Source: Tribonema minus (lineage: Eukaryota > Sar > Xanthophyceae > Tribonematales > Tribonemataceae). Taken from it: 64,000 bases of DNA. The DNA lies in the NCBI GenBank assembly GCA_017506865.1, contig JAFCMP010000323.1:496001-560000 (forward strand), in the 5' to 3' direction. Under the pieces are notes generated by a model, which was given only the letters and a program-made list of their open reading frames with translations, did not search any database and was not told where the DNA came from. A program made the translations under genes and the position numbers. Below are positions 49,001 to 57,510 of the stretch, in pieces. The stretch's first letter is position 1, and each line of letters starts with the position of its first letter.

Positions 49001-52000
49001 CGCAGAAGGAGCATCGAAAGCTGGGCATACAGTACTATATGGCTTCTTCAAGTGCTTGGATAATGCAGCAGCGAAAATTATGACTCACCGCGGATGAGTG
49101 GAGTCGCGAGTCCCCCAGCTCGCTGTCCCCGGGCGTCGCGCTCTCCATCGTGTATCGCCTACTCGACCCATCTTCAACACCAGTCCTAATGATCACTTCA
49201 ACTACTTGCAGATGCGACTCACCACGGATGAGGGGAGTCGCGAGTCGCCCAGCTCGCTGTCCCCCGGCGTCGCGCTCGCAGTTGTGTCCCTGCTCGACCT
49301 AACGACTAGCCAGAAATGAGTGTTCTCACTTCCAAATCTGTATCAATACTTCAACTACTTGAAGATATGACTCACTGCGGACGAGGGGAGTCGCGAGTTC
49401 CCCAGCTTGCTGTCCCCTGGCGTCGCGCTCGCGATCGGCGGGAGCGCAATCGCAGACTCCCCAACACACCAGCCGTCAGATGATCGTTTCTTTTTTCAAT
49501 ACGCCACTTCAACCTTTTGAAGATGCGACTCACCGCGGATGAGCGGAGTCGCGAGTCCCCCAGCTCGTTGTCCCCCGGCGTCGCACTCGCTATCGGCGTG
49601 AGCGCGATCGCAGAGTCCCAGCACACCTGCCGTCAGATGATCGTTGCTTGATTCAACACACCTCTTCAACTACTACTTGAAAACTACTACTTGAAGATGT
49701 GACTCACAGCGTGGAGGGTCGTGAGTCCCCCAGCTCGCTGTCCCCCGGCGTCGCGCTCGCAATCGTGATAGCAACTTCACCTAAACCTCAACACACACTA
49801 GCTCCTAGACACTTCAGAAGTATGATCGTTTCTTCGAATACACCACTTCAACTACTTGAAGATGTGACTCACCGCAGACGAGGGGAGTCGCGAGTCCCCC
49901 AGCTCGCTGTCCCCGGGCGTCGCGCTCGCGATCGGCGTGAGCGCAATCGCAGAGTCCCCGAACAGCAGCCCGCGCCGCGCGGTGGCAGCCACAGAGGGGG
50001 TCACGCCCCCTCCCGTGTCCATGCTCACAGAGGGGGTCTCTCCCCTGTGGAGCGACGGCGTTGTGCGCGACGGGGGGGCGCGGTAGGGGGGCGGCCGCGC
50101 ACCGCCGCGCCTGCTGGCCAGGAAGTCTGGAATGGACAAGGCAGAGGGGGGGGGGAGAGTCATCAGTGCTCAGCGGGTGCCTAATATGGATGCTCCGTGC
50201 TAGCTCATCAAATGCAACAAGGAATGCCGGACAGACACGCGAGCAAGTCCGATGCCAGACGATGCTTTGTAGGGTATTGGACCTCGGATGTTTGTTTTCA
50301 AGTACACACTATAGAGTTACCAAGCGGTGTTCGAGGATGCATACACGTACACACATATCAGCCCACACACATATCAGCCCACCCTGCTCTATGCTTTGCA
50401 GGCATTCCTGTGCAATGAAGTCAGCCTGCCCCTATCCCCTATCAGCGCGCAAGAGAGAGAGAGAGAGAGTTGAGGTTCAGACGTCACTCAGGCCACGGCC
50501 ACCGCACACAGTGACCGCAAGCTCACATGGCTAACCCCATGCCCCAGCAATGTCACGAGCGCACGCGCAAGCATAAATTGGAAACCACAATACAGCTAAT
50601 AAGACAGTGTGTCGCACGTACCGCCGCGCAGGCTGTAGCTCTGCCCCGGAGAGCTGCCCCTGGATATCACGCTGCCTGGTGTGAGCATGCCCATGGTGCC
50701 GCCGCCGCCAATGGCCATGCTGCTGTGCGCCCACGTGCAATTGCTGTCAAAGGCAGTGAAATAACAGGCTGTTGAGTAAGACAGGTACAGCCCCCAAGCG
50801 TACACACGCGATGCGTTTTACATACAGTATGCTATGTATAAGGATGAGCGCTGCCGCCAATGGCCACGCTGCTGTGCGCCCACGTGCAGTTGCTGTCAAA
50901 GGCACCGCGATCAACAGGCTATGAGTGAGTGAGTGTATAGAAGCACACTCCAGGATGAGAACAGGTGCCGTCGCCGATGGCCGCAAGTACTGCTGCGCGC
51001 CCATCCTGGGACTGGGCCGGAACAGACTCATCGCCATGGAAGCTTCCCTATCTGAATGACAATTCTGCCTAAATGTAACCGTAACCCTAACCCCAGACAC
51101 TAGAGGTTAGAAACGGAACGGAACCGAAACGGAAAACGGAATAAAAATTACGTTTAACATAGGACACGGATACCTCTGCAGGTCCACTAGCATACTCCCA
51201 TGACATTCAAAATATCACGTTCTGAAACCGAATTTTAAAAACTGAAAAACGAAACGGAAATTTTCCAGGAAAACCGTGTTTGAACCGTGTTTTTAAACGG
51301 AACGATAAACGAAAACGGAACACGGAAAAACGGTTCCGTTTTATGTGGGTTTGCCGCGTTTGCGTGCTTGTGTGGTGCCAGACACCTGTCCTGGTGGGTG
51401 CACTGCACATTGTGCAGCATGGCGATGATGCAGGCATTTGCTCTAACTGCTTGACCCAACCTAAACAAGTTAAACTGAAAGTTGAGGTTCAATTTTTTTT
51501 CGCAAAGCGGCTTGTGTTTGGACCACAATCCTACAACTAACGCCTATGCCCTGACTGCTTGTCAGGGTGTTCCGTAATTAGCGGTCGCTCCTGCAACTAG
51601 CTGTCTCAAATGCGCAATCGCCCCCCGTTTTACTGCCGTACTGTGCCGAAATGCTGGACAGAGTCCATTGTATCGGACCAGACGACATCAATGTATGACA
51701 TGCCATGTAGTTGCAACCTATTTCTCCATGCTTGCTCGGCCAATGGGGTTAAGCACGACCATAGTGTTAGCAGCATTTGTGCATATCGTGGTGGGCAACT
51801 GCACAGGCTCTGCCACGGCTGCACAGGCTCAAAACGCCACCAAAACGGAACGAAACACGGGTTCTGTTTTCCAAGGCTATGGTGCAGCACCAAACACAGT
51901 TAAGTTGATTGATTAACTGCAACTCCAGGGAGCACATGTCGCACCGTAACACAGGGGTGGTAGTGCAGTAAACTATGGACCTTGAAAGTACACCTGTTTC

Positions 52001-55000
52001 AGCCCCTGCTACAAGCGTGACAGTGTGTTGTGAGCACAATGATCAACTGGGCACCAGGCCGGTACCGCTACTTGTATGCTAACGCTGGTGCTATACGTGC
52101 TTGCATCTCAATCATGACCATTGTCACAGTTTCGTACATATAGTACAGTTCTGCTGCACACAAGTGTGTTCCTGGTGCCACAAAAGTGCTAATAGCAGTG
52201 CCATACAGCGCTGATGACTGCGTACCTGGTTTCCGTTCATGACATCCTCAAGCAGGTCACCCAGCCTGTTGGCATCCGTGTTCCGTTTAACACGGAAAAC
52301 GAAACGAAAATGCCCGTGGGGCCGAAACACGGAATACGGAACGCAGGCCCCTGAACATTCCGTTTCTAACCTCTACCAGACACCCACATGAGCCACTTTG
52401 AGCGACATTCTGCCTAATTGTCAATGTAACCATAATTCTGACTCAAGACACCAACATGAGCTACTCAAGCAATATGACTTACCTAGGACTGAGCCGGAAC
52501 GGGCTCATCGCCATGGAAGCTTCCCCTATGGCGGAAAGCTCCCCCTCGCCCAGACCCCACGGCGGCAGCCCCCCCGGGCGCCGCCCCCCGCCCCCCCTCC
52601 TGTCCCCCGCTGCCACGCTGTTCTCCTGGTCCGCAATGTCAACGCTCCGAGCGGGGGTTCTGCCGAAAAGGGGGGGCTGCGGCGGCGGCGGCTGCTGCTT
52701 GTGGGGTCTGGCGTTGCGCGGGTCGGGGTGGACGGGCTCCGCAGGCTTGCTGAGGGGGCGCAGCGGCAGCGTGGCGAACTGCAAGAGGCGACGCGCCGCA
52801 GCACAGATTGTCAGAGTTGAAGTTTACACACAATGCAGAACTGACATGTGTTGTCTGAGTGGGCTGCCGCCACGACCTGGTTAAGGGGCGCAGCGGCAGT
52901 GTGGCGAACTGCAAGAGGCGATGCGCCGTGCGGCAGTTTGCCTCATCAGAGTTGAAGTTTGGACATTCGACGCAAAACTTGTCTGCGTCGTCAGGGTTGA
53001 GGGGGGCAGCGGCAGCGTGGCAAACTGGCAACCCGCCGCATGGCGATTCACCGGAACAATTGATCAAACTTGCAGTTCAAAAGTGAATGCTGTGCAAGCG
53101 AAACCTTGTTAATGGGGCGCAGCGGGAGCTTGCAAATGCAAGAGAGGGGAGAAGCACCGCGTGTCGACGCCAGCGGCATTACAAGTAGATCGCCAAAGCT
53201 TGAGTTCGACACTCTTCTCTCTTTCATGACATAAGCTGCTGTGTGGCGGCCGTGGCCTTGTTGATAGCGCACAGCAGCAGTGTGACAAACTAAAAAGCTG
53301 CGATGATCACCTGGTGACTGTGCACGGGAACGTCGGGCAGGCTCGTGTCATGTCCCCCAACTGCCGAGGTTGAAGTACTTGCACTTCAAAACTAACCTCA
53401 ACGCTCACTTACAGTAGAGGATACAATGTTGATCAGGTACCTGGTGATTTTGCGCGGGCACATCAGGCAAAGGCCCAAAGCACGAGCTCGTGTCGACGGC
53501 CTGCCCCATGTCGCACAGCGACTCAAAGCTTGACCACAGCATAGGGTCCAGTACCAGGCTCAGGCGGAAGTAGGCAGCTGCCTGCCCGTGCCTATCTGTT
53601 GCCTGCGCCGCGCAAAGTGGTGTGCAGTAAAAGTTAGGCGCGGAGAGGACCGGACGCTGCCCAGTAGAACGCGAATCACATGACTGTCTGTTGCCTGCGC
53701 CACCCAAGCCTAACCCTAACCCTAAACCTAACCCTAACCCTAACCCTAATCCTAAGCAGGGACCAAGCAGAATGAGAATCAAGTGACTATGTGTTGCCTG
53801 CGCCACCCAAGAGCAGCAGGGAAAAAGTCAAATGCGAGGTGTCGACAAAAGGGGAACCGGCGCTCTACGCAGCGGGCACTACACAGCGGAAACTTGATTC
53901 TATGCGAAGAAGCTGGCAGCCTGAGGATTGAACTTGGAGGAAGTAGGCGGCCACCTGCCCATGACTGTCTGTTGCCTGCGCCACCCAAGAGCAGCAGGGA
54001 AAATGTCAAACGCAGGCTGTTGAAAAGGGGGAGTGGCGCTACACAGCGTGCACTGCGCAGCGAAGCACCTGGGACAGGCAAACACTTTAAGAATGTACAC
54101 ATATCTGTGTACCGCTTGTCTCGCCCGTATTCGCAGCTGGCCTGTCTTCAAGTGTCACACTTTATAGGATGCATGTTGTGGGTGCTCTGCTTGAGGCATT
54201 GACCCACTTTTAAAAAGTATTTTCTGGGTTCGGTTTAGTTAGGTTTACTTGGTTTAGGGTTAGGTGTAGGGTTACGGTTAGCATCACAATGCATGCACAA
54301 CAATGCATCAGGCGGCGACTCTCCAGCCACTCGTGCCGCATGCTGATCTACCTCATGAGTCTCAAGTAAATCATGAGTTACACTGAGACTCACGACTCCC
54401 TCAGGACTCACTCACCTGACAGATCTTGCCGAGCAGATGCAGGCCTGCTGCGCCATTGGGCACTGGGTGCGGCCTCCGCAGCAGCGCCTCCTTGCAAGCT
54501 GCGGGTAGGTACGCATGCGGGGGAGCGGCACGTCAATGATGCTGTTGAAGTTGAACGCCGCACAGCGCTCAACTGCCCGACTGAAGTTGTGCACAAGGCG
54601 TCAGGGCGCTCAACTGGCGACTGGAGTTTTGTGAGACATCACACCTCTGCAGCAGTGCCTCCTTGCAAGCTGCGGGTAGGTATGTACGCGAGAGAGCGGC
54701 ACGTCACTGACGCTATTGAAGCATTTCTGACTACTGTGGATATGGTGGCACTGTTTGACTCGTGGCCAATGACTGCAGCAGCGGCGACCACGGTTATTGG
54801 TGAAAGGCACTTGCGGCTGACCACTCGTCACCTAGAACTCTTCAATCTTTTGATTCGTTGTCACTGATGCTGTTGAAGTTGAACGCCGCACAGCGCTCAG
54901 CTGCCTGACTGAAGTTGTGCACAAGGCGCTCAACTGTCGACAGGCGTCGCAGCGCACAACTGTCGACCGAGGTTATGTGAGACATCATGCCTCTGCAGCA

Positions 55001-57155
55001 GTGCCTCCTTCTCCTTGCAAGCTGCGGGTAGGCATGTATGCAAGGACGGCGCGCCACTGACGCTGTTGAAGTTGAACGCCTGCGCTGGTGTTGAGCACGC
55101 CGCTGCACAGCGCTCAACTGCCCAAGTGAAGTTGTGCGAGGCGTCACAGCGCTCGACCGTCAACTGAAGCTGTGCAAAAGAGAAGGCGTCGCCGCCTGAA
55201 CCTGTGTAAAGCGTTGCAGTGCTCAACCGCCGATGGGCGTCACAGTCTGGTGGGCGAGATGTACTGTAGCGCTGTCACTGTCTGGGCGCTGCCGCTGTCG
55301 CCAAACGTCTGAGCGCTGCCGCAGGAATTGAACACCTGAGCACTTGTCATCGTATGCTGAGCGCTGTCACTGTATGCGCGCTGCCGTTTGCGTCAAAATG
55401 CCTGGGCGCTGCCACATGTCTGAGCGATGCCGCTGTCATCAAACGCCTGAGCATTCCACTATCATCAAATGCTGGGCACTGTCACTGTCTGAGCGCGCTG
55501 CAAAACGCCGTAGCGTTGCCGCATTCTGAGCGCTGCAGCAGTAGTCGAACGCTTGAGCACTGCCGCTGCCCTTCAATGCCTGAGCGCTGCAGCTTGTCAT
55601 CGCTGAGCGCTGCCGCTGTCATCGAATTGCCTGAGCGCTGCCACATGTTTGAGCGCTGCCGCTGTCATCGAATGCCTGAGCACTGCAGCTGTCATCAAAT
55701 GCCCGAGGTTGCTACCTGATTCAACAGCACATGTACCATCAGCAACCTCGCCTTCAGAAGCACTGACACGGTTGCCTCGTGCATACCACAACACTGCCAG
55801 ACAGAACAGAGTGTGTACCGGTTTGTCATACTAAATCCAAGTTGCACCGACAAAATCAGACACCAAGGAGCAACGGTTGGCTGTCCAAGGGCCGCATATC
55901 AACATGCTGCGCGGACCGTTTGCTTAACACTGACCCTCAACCCTGACCCTAACCCGAAGGGTAGGTCTAGTGCAGTGCCAGGGTGAGCCAACCTGGCATG
56001 CATGGCCTTCTATGCAGCACACATGACCTGTGTGCTACCGGTGCCTTCGTCACTGTAGGCAGCACCTCGGGGGATTGAACTGCGCTAACGGATGCATGCT
56101 GCGCCTGACTTGGCGTTTCTCGCAGCAATTTCGTGACATCACGGCGACGCTCCAGTGACAGGCCATACCAATGCTCATGTCACAGAAGGCGGGTACCACA
56201 TAAAATTGACGTGCACTTTCGGACGCATGCACGAGACATCTGCACTGCATGCGTCGCACCCTGTGAGACAATGGCCTTCTGCTGCACACACAGTGTCCGT
56301 CAAGGGCCTGACTTGAAGTTTCTCTTTGCAAGGGGACGTACCATCTAGGCCCTTAACTTCAACATCCGTGTCCGCCAGCAGCACGCTCTCCGCCTCCTGC
56401 AGCTTCCCCAGGACATACGCGCAGTGCGCCAGCAGGTATCTGCGAAGCAGCGCGGCAGGATTGGCAGTAAAGGGAAGTGCTGCACTTACTTCGGTCTGAG
56501 AAACGCACGTTGATTGGATTTGCTGCGCTGCGCTTGGCTATGGCCCTGACTAGTATACCCCTCTCTGCTGGCGCGGAATGTGCTCTCGATATGATTACCT
56601 CAGCGTCATGGCAATCTGATTTATTGAGGTAGCACTTTGTGAACTGCAAGCACAGATAGTCACGGTTGAGCCTAGTTAGCCGGCACCCAAGAAAGTGGCT
56701 GCGAGGCTTGCTGTGAAGCGGGCCTCAGTCAGGGAGCTACCAAAGCATTCACAAGTCCCACGAGCTATATGTCATGCCATGACGTGTGTTGGCAGCAGCA
56801 AACAGCTCTGTGTGCACGCAATAACGCTGCAGATATGCACACAGGTCAAATCGAAGTCTTCTTCGCTGCTGACTACGGGCACAATACTACTAGCAGCACG
56901 GCACTTGCGCGTGATTGGCAAACTACCATTAACACGCAGTTGTGCGCACCTGCATGGCTCCGACCGTGTCCCTTGCAGCAGCACATGGGCTCTCCTCTTG
57001 CCAGAATCGCCCTGCCTGGCATGGCAGGTGGCCAGAAGAAAGGCGTTGTCCTCCCCTGGGTGTGCCGCCAACAGTCGCTCGCACAGAAACGTGGCGTTCT
57101 CCAGCAGGTAGGAGTCCAAGTAGTGGCACACCAGCGCCCGAAGCTGCGCTTCCAT
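33956..57155 (-). CDS. CDC27: CDC27/APC3, anaphase-promoting complex TPR subunit
   Basis: Exons: 57155-56950, 56439-56342, 54498-54416, 53602-53441, 52778-52483, 50743-50622, 50126-49873, 48168-47993, 45990-45732, 44910-44807, 43554-43506, 42837-42752, 42055-41994, 41617-41542, 40754-40680, 40088-39973, 39045-38971, 37920-37855, 36879-36825, 36220-36086, 34030-33956. All phases agree except 47993 to 45990, where a short exon (length 3n+1) is missing, perhaps at 46.7-47.2 kb. About 880 aa; human CDC27 has 824. Order matches the family: N-terminal TPRs (FLCERLLAAHPGEDNAFLLATC; RYLLAHCAYVLGKLQEAESVL; LSLVLDPMLWSSFESLCDMG), a disordered middle, then C-terminal TPRs (LHKLPVPHFNTGWVQNQIGRAYYYMGDYESA; SSCLWHLNRQ; CVAGNCFSKQKEHAQALKLF; YAHALCGHEYVLMEDFDKA; NGWFGLGEVYERQERFALAEIHF; VHFWMGRICKRLRRLDDAVQHF) and an acidic tail. 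APC/C TPR subunits bind the C-termini of CDC20/CDH1 and APC10. Small exons (49-176 bp) sit in introns full of exon copies. Confidence 0.92.
34098..34288 (+). repeat. Dispersed repeat family, copy A
   Basis: GATCGTAGAGCTCTAGGTGGCAAGGTGTGGTTAGCCGCAAGTGCC... from 34171 to 34280 matches 54752-54862 in reverse orientation at roughly 85-90 percent by eye. A shorter tandem relative lies just before it (34098-34165), and 44971-45022 is a third, inverted partial copy. Confidence 0.75.
34610..36590 (-). repeat. Copies of CDC27 exon 20 ends
   Basis: The donor half of exon 20 (plus: CCTTAGGGTTGAGGTCCTGCGCAGCGGTGAAGTGCT...) recurs downstream at about 35912-35980, 34825-34905 and 34610-34685. The acceptor half (CGGGGCACCGCGTCGCGCACC...AGCTCCTG) recurs upstream at about 36331-36375 and 36555-36590. 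The second transposon sits among them. Confidence 0.85.
34951..35835. mobile_element. Non-autonomous hAT-type element with 8-bp target duplication
   Basis: Element 34959-35827 (869 bp). It is flanked by the perfect direct repeat CTTATGAT (34951-34958 and 35828-35835). Ends are TAAGGTTGTTGGAAT and, reverse-complemented, TAGGGTTGTTGCAAT. An 8-bp duplication and YARNG-like termini are hAT hallmarks. The subterminal regions are packed with CGTAA/TTACG motifs in inverted orientation, which could fold into a long hairpin or serve as transposase sites. No transposase frame. Confidence 0.8.
37376..38065 (-). repeat. Copies of CDC27 exon 18 ends
   Basis: Plus CTCACCTCATTGGAGGCATCGCCTGAGGTGTGATG... 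recurs downstream of exon 18 at about 37679-37745, 37508-37575 and 37376-37445; the 5' end recurs upstream at about 38028-38065. Units between copies contain CCCTAA runs. Confidence 0.85.
38360..38935 (-). repeat. Array of about eight copies of CDC27 exon 17, 3' end
   Basis: Plus CAGCGCTCACCGCTTGTTGTTGCAGAGCACCGCCGCCAGG-like units at about 38897, 38824, 38750, 38682, 38617, 38520, 38451 and 38360, spaced roughly 65-95 bp, all downstream of exon 17. GTTAGGG units alternate with them. Copies appear to fall into CCGCTTGTTG and CGCTTTATGCAG subtypes that alternate, so a two-unit block may have been amplified. Confidence 0.85.
39320..39910 (-). repeat. Array of six copies of CDC27 exon 16, 3' end
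   Basis: Plus CTGACCTGAAATGTATTTCCGCCAGGGCGAATCGCTCCTGGCGTTTGTACACCTC-like units at about 39857, 39729, 39621, 39504, 39427 and 39320. All keep the donor GTCAG and lie downstream of exon 16 (40088-39973). CCCTAACC units fill the spaces. Confidence 0.88.
40525..40620 (-). repeat. Copies of CDC27 exon 15 donor end
   Basis: GAGTCAAAATCAGAGTCACTAACTGCCTTG and a second relative at about 40590 resemble the exon 15 donor region 40645-40690. Confidence 0.65.
41142..41480 (-). repeat. Copies of CDC27 exon 14, 3' end
   Basis: ACCTGTGCCGCGCGCAG...AGCTCGAGCGCCTGCGCATG...CTCCTTG-like copies at about 41455, 41345, 41226 and 41142, downstream of exon 14. Confidence 0.75.
42885..42930 (-). repeat. Upstream copy of CDC27 exon 12, 5' end
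   Basis: GAGGCTCAAACTACATCATGTACATGCACTGCGGC matches the start of exon 12 and its acceptor (about 42808-42845), and lies upstream in transcription. Confidence 0.7.
44280..44660 (-). repeat. Copies of CDC27 exon 10, 3' end
   Basis: GTACCTG...CTGCACCCAGCCTGTGTTGAAGTGCGGTACGGGCAGCTTGTGGATG recurs at about 44595-44660 and 44440-44510; two short donor remnants lie near 44365 and 44282. All are downstream of exon 10. Confidence 0.88.
44971..45022 (-). repeat. Dispersed repeat family, copy C (partial)
   Basis: CACACCTTGTCACCTAGAGCTCCATGATCTTTTGACTCGTTTCCAT is the inverted form of about 34098-34150. Confidence 0.65.
45420..46325 (-). repeat. Copies of CDC27 exon 9 ends plus CAG microsatellite
   Basis: Downstream of exon 9: donor-end copies at about 45665-45715 and 45425-45445. 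Upstream: acceptor-end copies at about 46095-46125 and 46300-46325 (GCATCTGATGCAG type). Between them, (CAG)n at 45997-46042 forms an unusual purine/pyrimidine tract just before the exon 9 acceptor. Confidence 0.75.
46740..47215. repeat. Three related units, possible source of the missing CDC27 exon
   Basis: CTTGCTGGGCTTCCGCTCCGGCCTGACGGCGGCGACGC at about 46757-46795 recurs at about 46858-46895; weaker relatives occur at about 46985-47010 and 47125-47212. By analogy with the other introns, one of these should be a real exon between 47993 and 45990, but no choice gave matching phases. Confidence 0.5.
47886..47935 (-). repeat. Downstream copy of CDC27 exon 8, 3' end
   Basis: CACCTGACAGTTGGAACCGCAAACATTTCACGCGCGAAAGAGGGGG matches the end of exon 8 (about 47990-48033). 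Confidence 0.85.
49081..49770 (-). repeat. Array of five copies of CDC27 exon 7, 3' end
   Basis: Copies begin at plus 49700, 49529, 49369, 49216 and 49081 (the real exon donor is at 49873); spacing is 135-171 bp. Each has GACTCACCGCGGATGAGGGGAGTCGCGAGTCCCCCAGCTCGCTGTCCCCGGCGTCGCGCTCGC-like sequence plus a flanking intron segment with CTTCAACTACTTGAAGATG. Several still encode the SATPGDSELGDSRL stretch. Confidence 0.92.
50455..50469. repeat. (GA)n microsatellite
   Basis: Uninterrupted GAGAGA run in CDC27 intron 6. Confidence 0.85.
50842..51060 (-). repeat. Copies of CDC27 exon 6 (5' end) and exon 5 (3' end) abutting
   Basis: Exon 6 acceptor-end copies lie at about 50842-50905 and 50960-51005. 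Directly joined to the second is a copy of the exon 5 donor end (51007-51060, GGACTGGGCCGGAACAGACTCATCGCCATGGAAGCTTCCC). The two copy series of one intron meet here. Confidence 0.85.
51093..52383. mobile_element. Non-autonomous hAT (Ac/Ds-like) element with 8-bp target duplication
   Basis: Element 51101-52375 (1275 bp), flanked by the perfect direct repeat CCAGACAC (51093-51100 and 52376-52383). Both ends begin TAGAGGTTAGAAACGGAA (18-bp identical inverted repeats; YARNG type). Subterminal zones at 51108-51340 and 52285-52375 are dense in AAACGG/CCGTTT, the same hexamer bound by the maize Ac transposase. No transposase frame. It interrupts CDC27 intron 5, next to an exon 5 copy. Confidence 0.88.
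52880..53360 (-). repeat. Copies of CDC27 exon 5 (5' end) and exon 4 (3' end)
   Basis: GGGGCGCAGCGGCAGTGTGGCGAACTGCAAGAGGCG-like copies of the exon 5 acceptor end at about 52883, 53003, 53113 and 53268, then a copy of the exon 4 donor end at about 53305-53360. Confidence 0.85.
53683..54070 (-). repeat. Copies of CDC27 exon 4, 5' end, within a 190-bp duplication
   Basis: CTGTCTGTTGCCTGCGCCACCCAAG copies at about 53685, 53787 and 53967. The blocks 53787-53890 and 53967-54070 are near-duplicates (AGCAGCAGGGAAAA...). CCCTAA units fill 53707-53755. Confidence 0.85.
54640..55160 (-). repeat. Copies of CDC27 exon 3, 5' end, and associated units
   Basis: CTGCAGCAGTGCCTCCTTGCAAGCTGCGGGTAGG recurs at about 54643-54690 and 54986-55035. 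GTTGAAGTTGAACGCCGCACAGCGCTCAACTGCC units at 54541, 54865 and 55063 accompany them. Confidence 0.85.
54752..54862 (-). repeat. Dispersed repeat family, copy B
   Basis: Inverted match of 34171-34280, including GGTGAAAGGCACTTGCGGCTGACCAC and the AATCTTTTGATTCGTT end. Confidence 0.8.
55280..55710. repeat. Degenerate minisatellite of 25-30 bp units
   Basis: About fifteen variants of GAGCGCTGCCGCTGTCATCGAATGCCT follow one another in CDC27 intron 2. No clear exon source was found. Confidence 0.85.
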
Positions 57156-57510
57156 CGCCGAAGGATCAAGAGTTGGTGCCCCCCCAATTTGATGTTGCAG
57201 ATGCTGAAAATTGTTGTGGCTGCGCCCCTATGATTTGCCGCTATCGGGCATCCTGTCGCTCAAGAACACGAGCGGCAGCCTGCTGCTCCGCCGCTGTTGA
57301 GCTGCTACACACACACACACACTACACCTACAAAGCAGTGCTCAGTCAGTCTTTTTCACCAACTGCCAGTTTGTTTGACAAGCGCCGTCGTGCGCGTCTG
57401 CCAGTGAGGGGGGAGGGCGAGGTTGCTGGTGACGCAACGCTACTCTGCTGCCCGTGTGCGTGACGATTGTTGGCGGCAAGCCCGCAATCGAGGAGACTCG
57501 GCGATTAAGC
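57156..57510. promoter_or_regulatory. 355-bp divergent region, CDC27 / coiled-coil gene
   Basis: Lies between two divergent start codons and holds an (AC)n run at about 57306-57323. A shared promoter for two cell-division genes is inferred from the layout. Confidence 0.35.

Noticed and set aside
49081-49873. CRISPR-like array of evenly spaced repeats
   Set aside because: Units are long, degenerate and derived from a CDC27 exon, with no cas genes; the DNA is eukaryotic.
51101-52375. Transposase gene inside the hAT element
   Set aside because: Only short frames without transposase motifs; the element is non-autonomous.
53707-53755. Chromosome end or telomere
   Set aside because: The CCCTAA run is short, imperfect and inside the CDC27 gene with exons on both sides.
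33962-55000. Many separate TPR genes or TPR pseudogenes
   Set aside because: Exon phases and the full CDC27 motif order join into one gene; the extra copies are partial exon ends.
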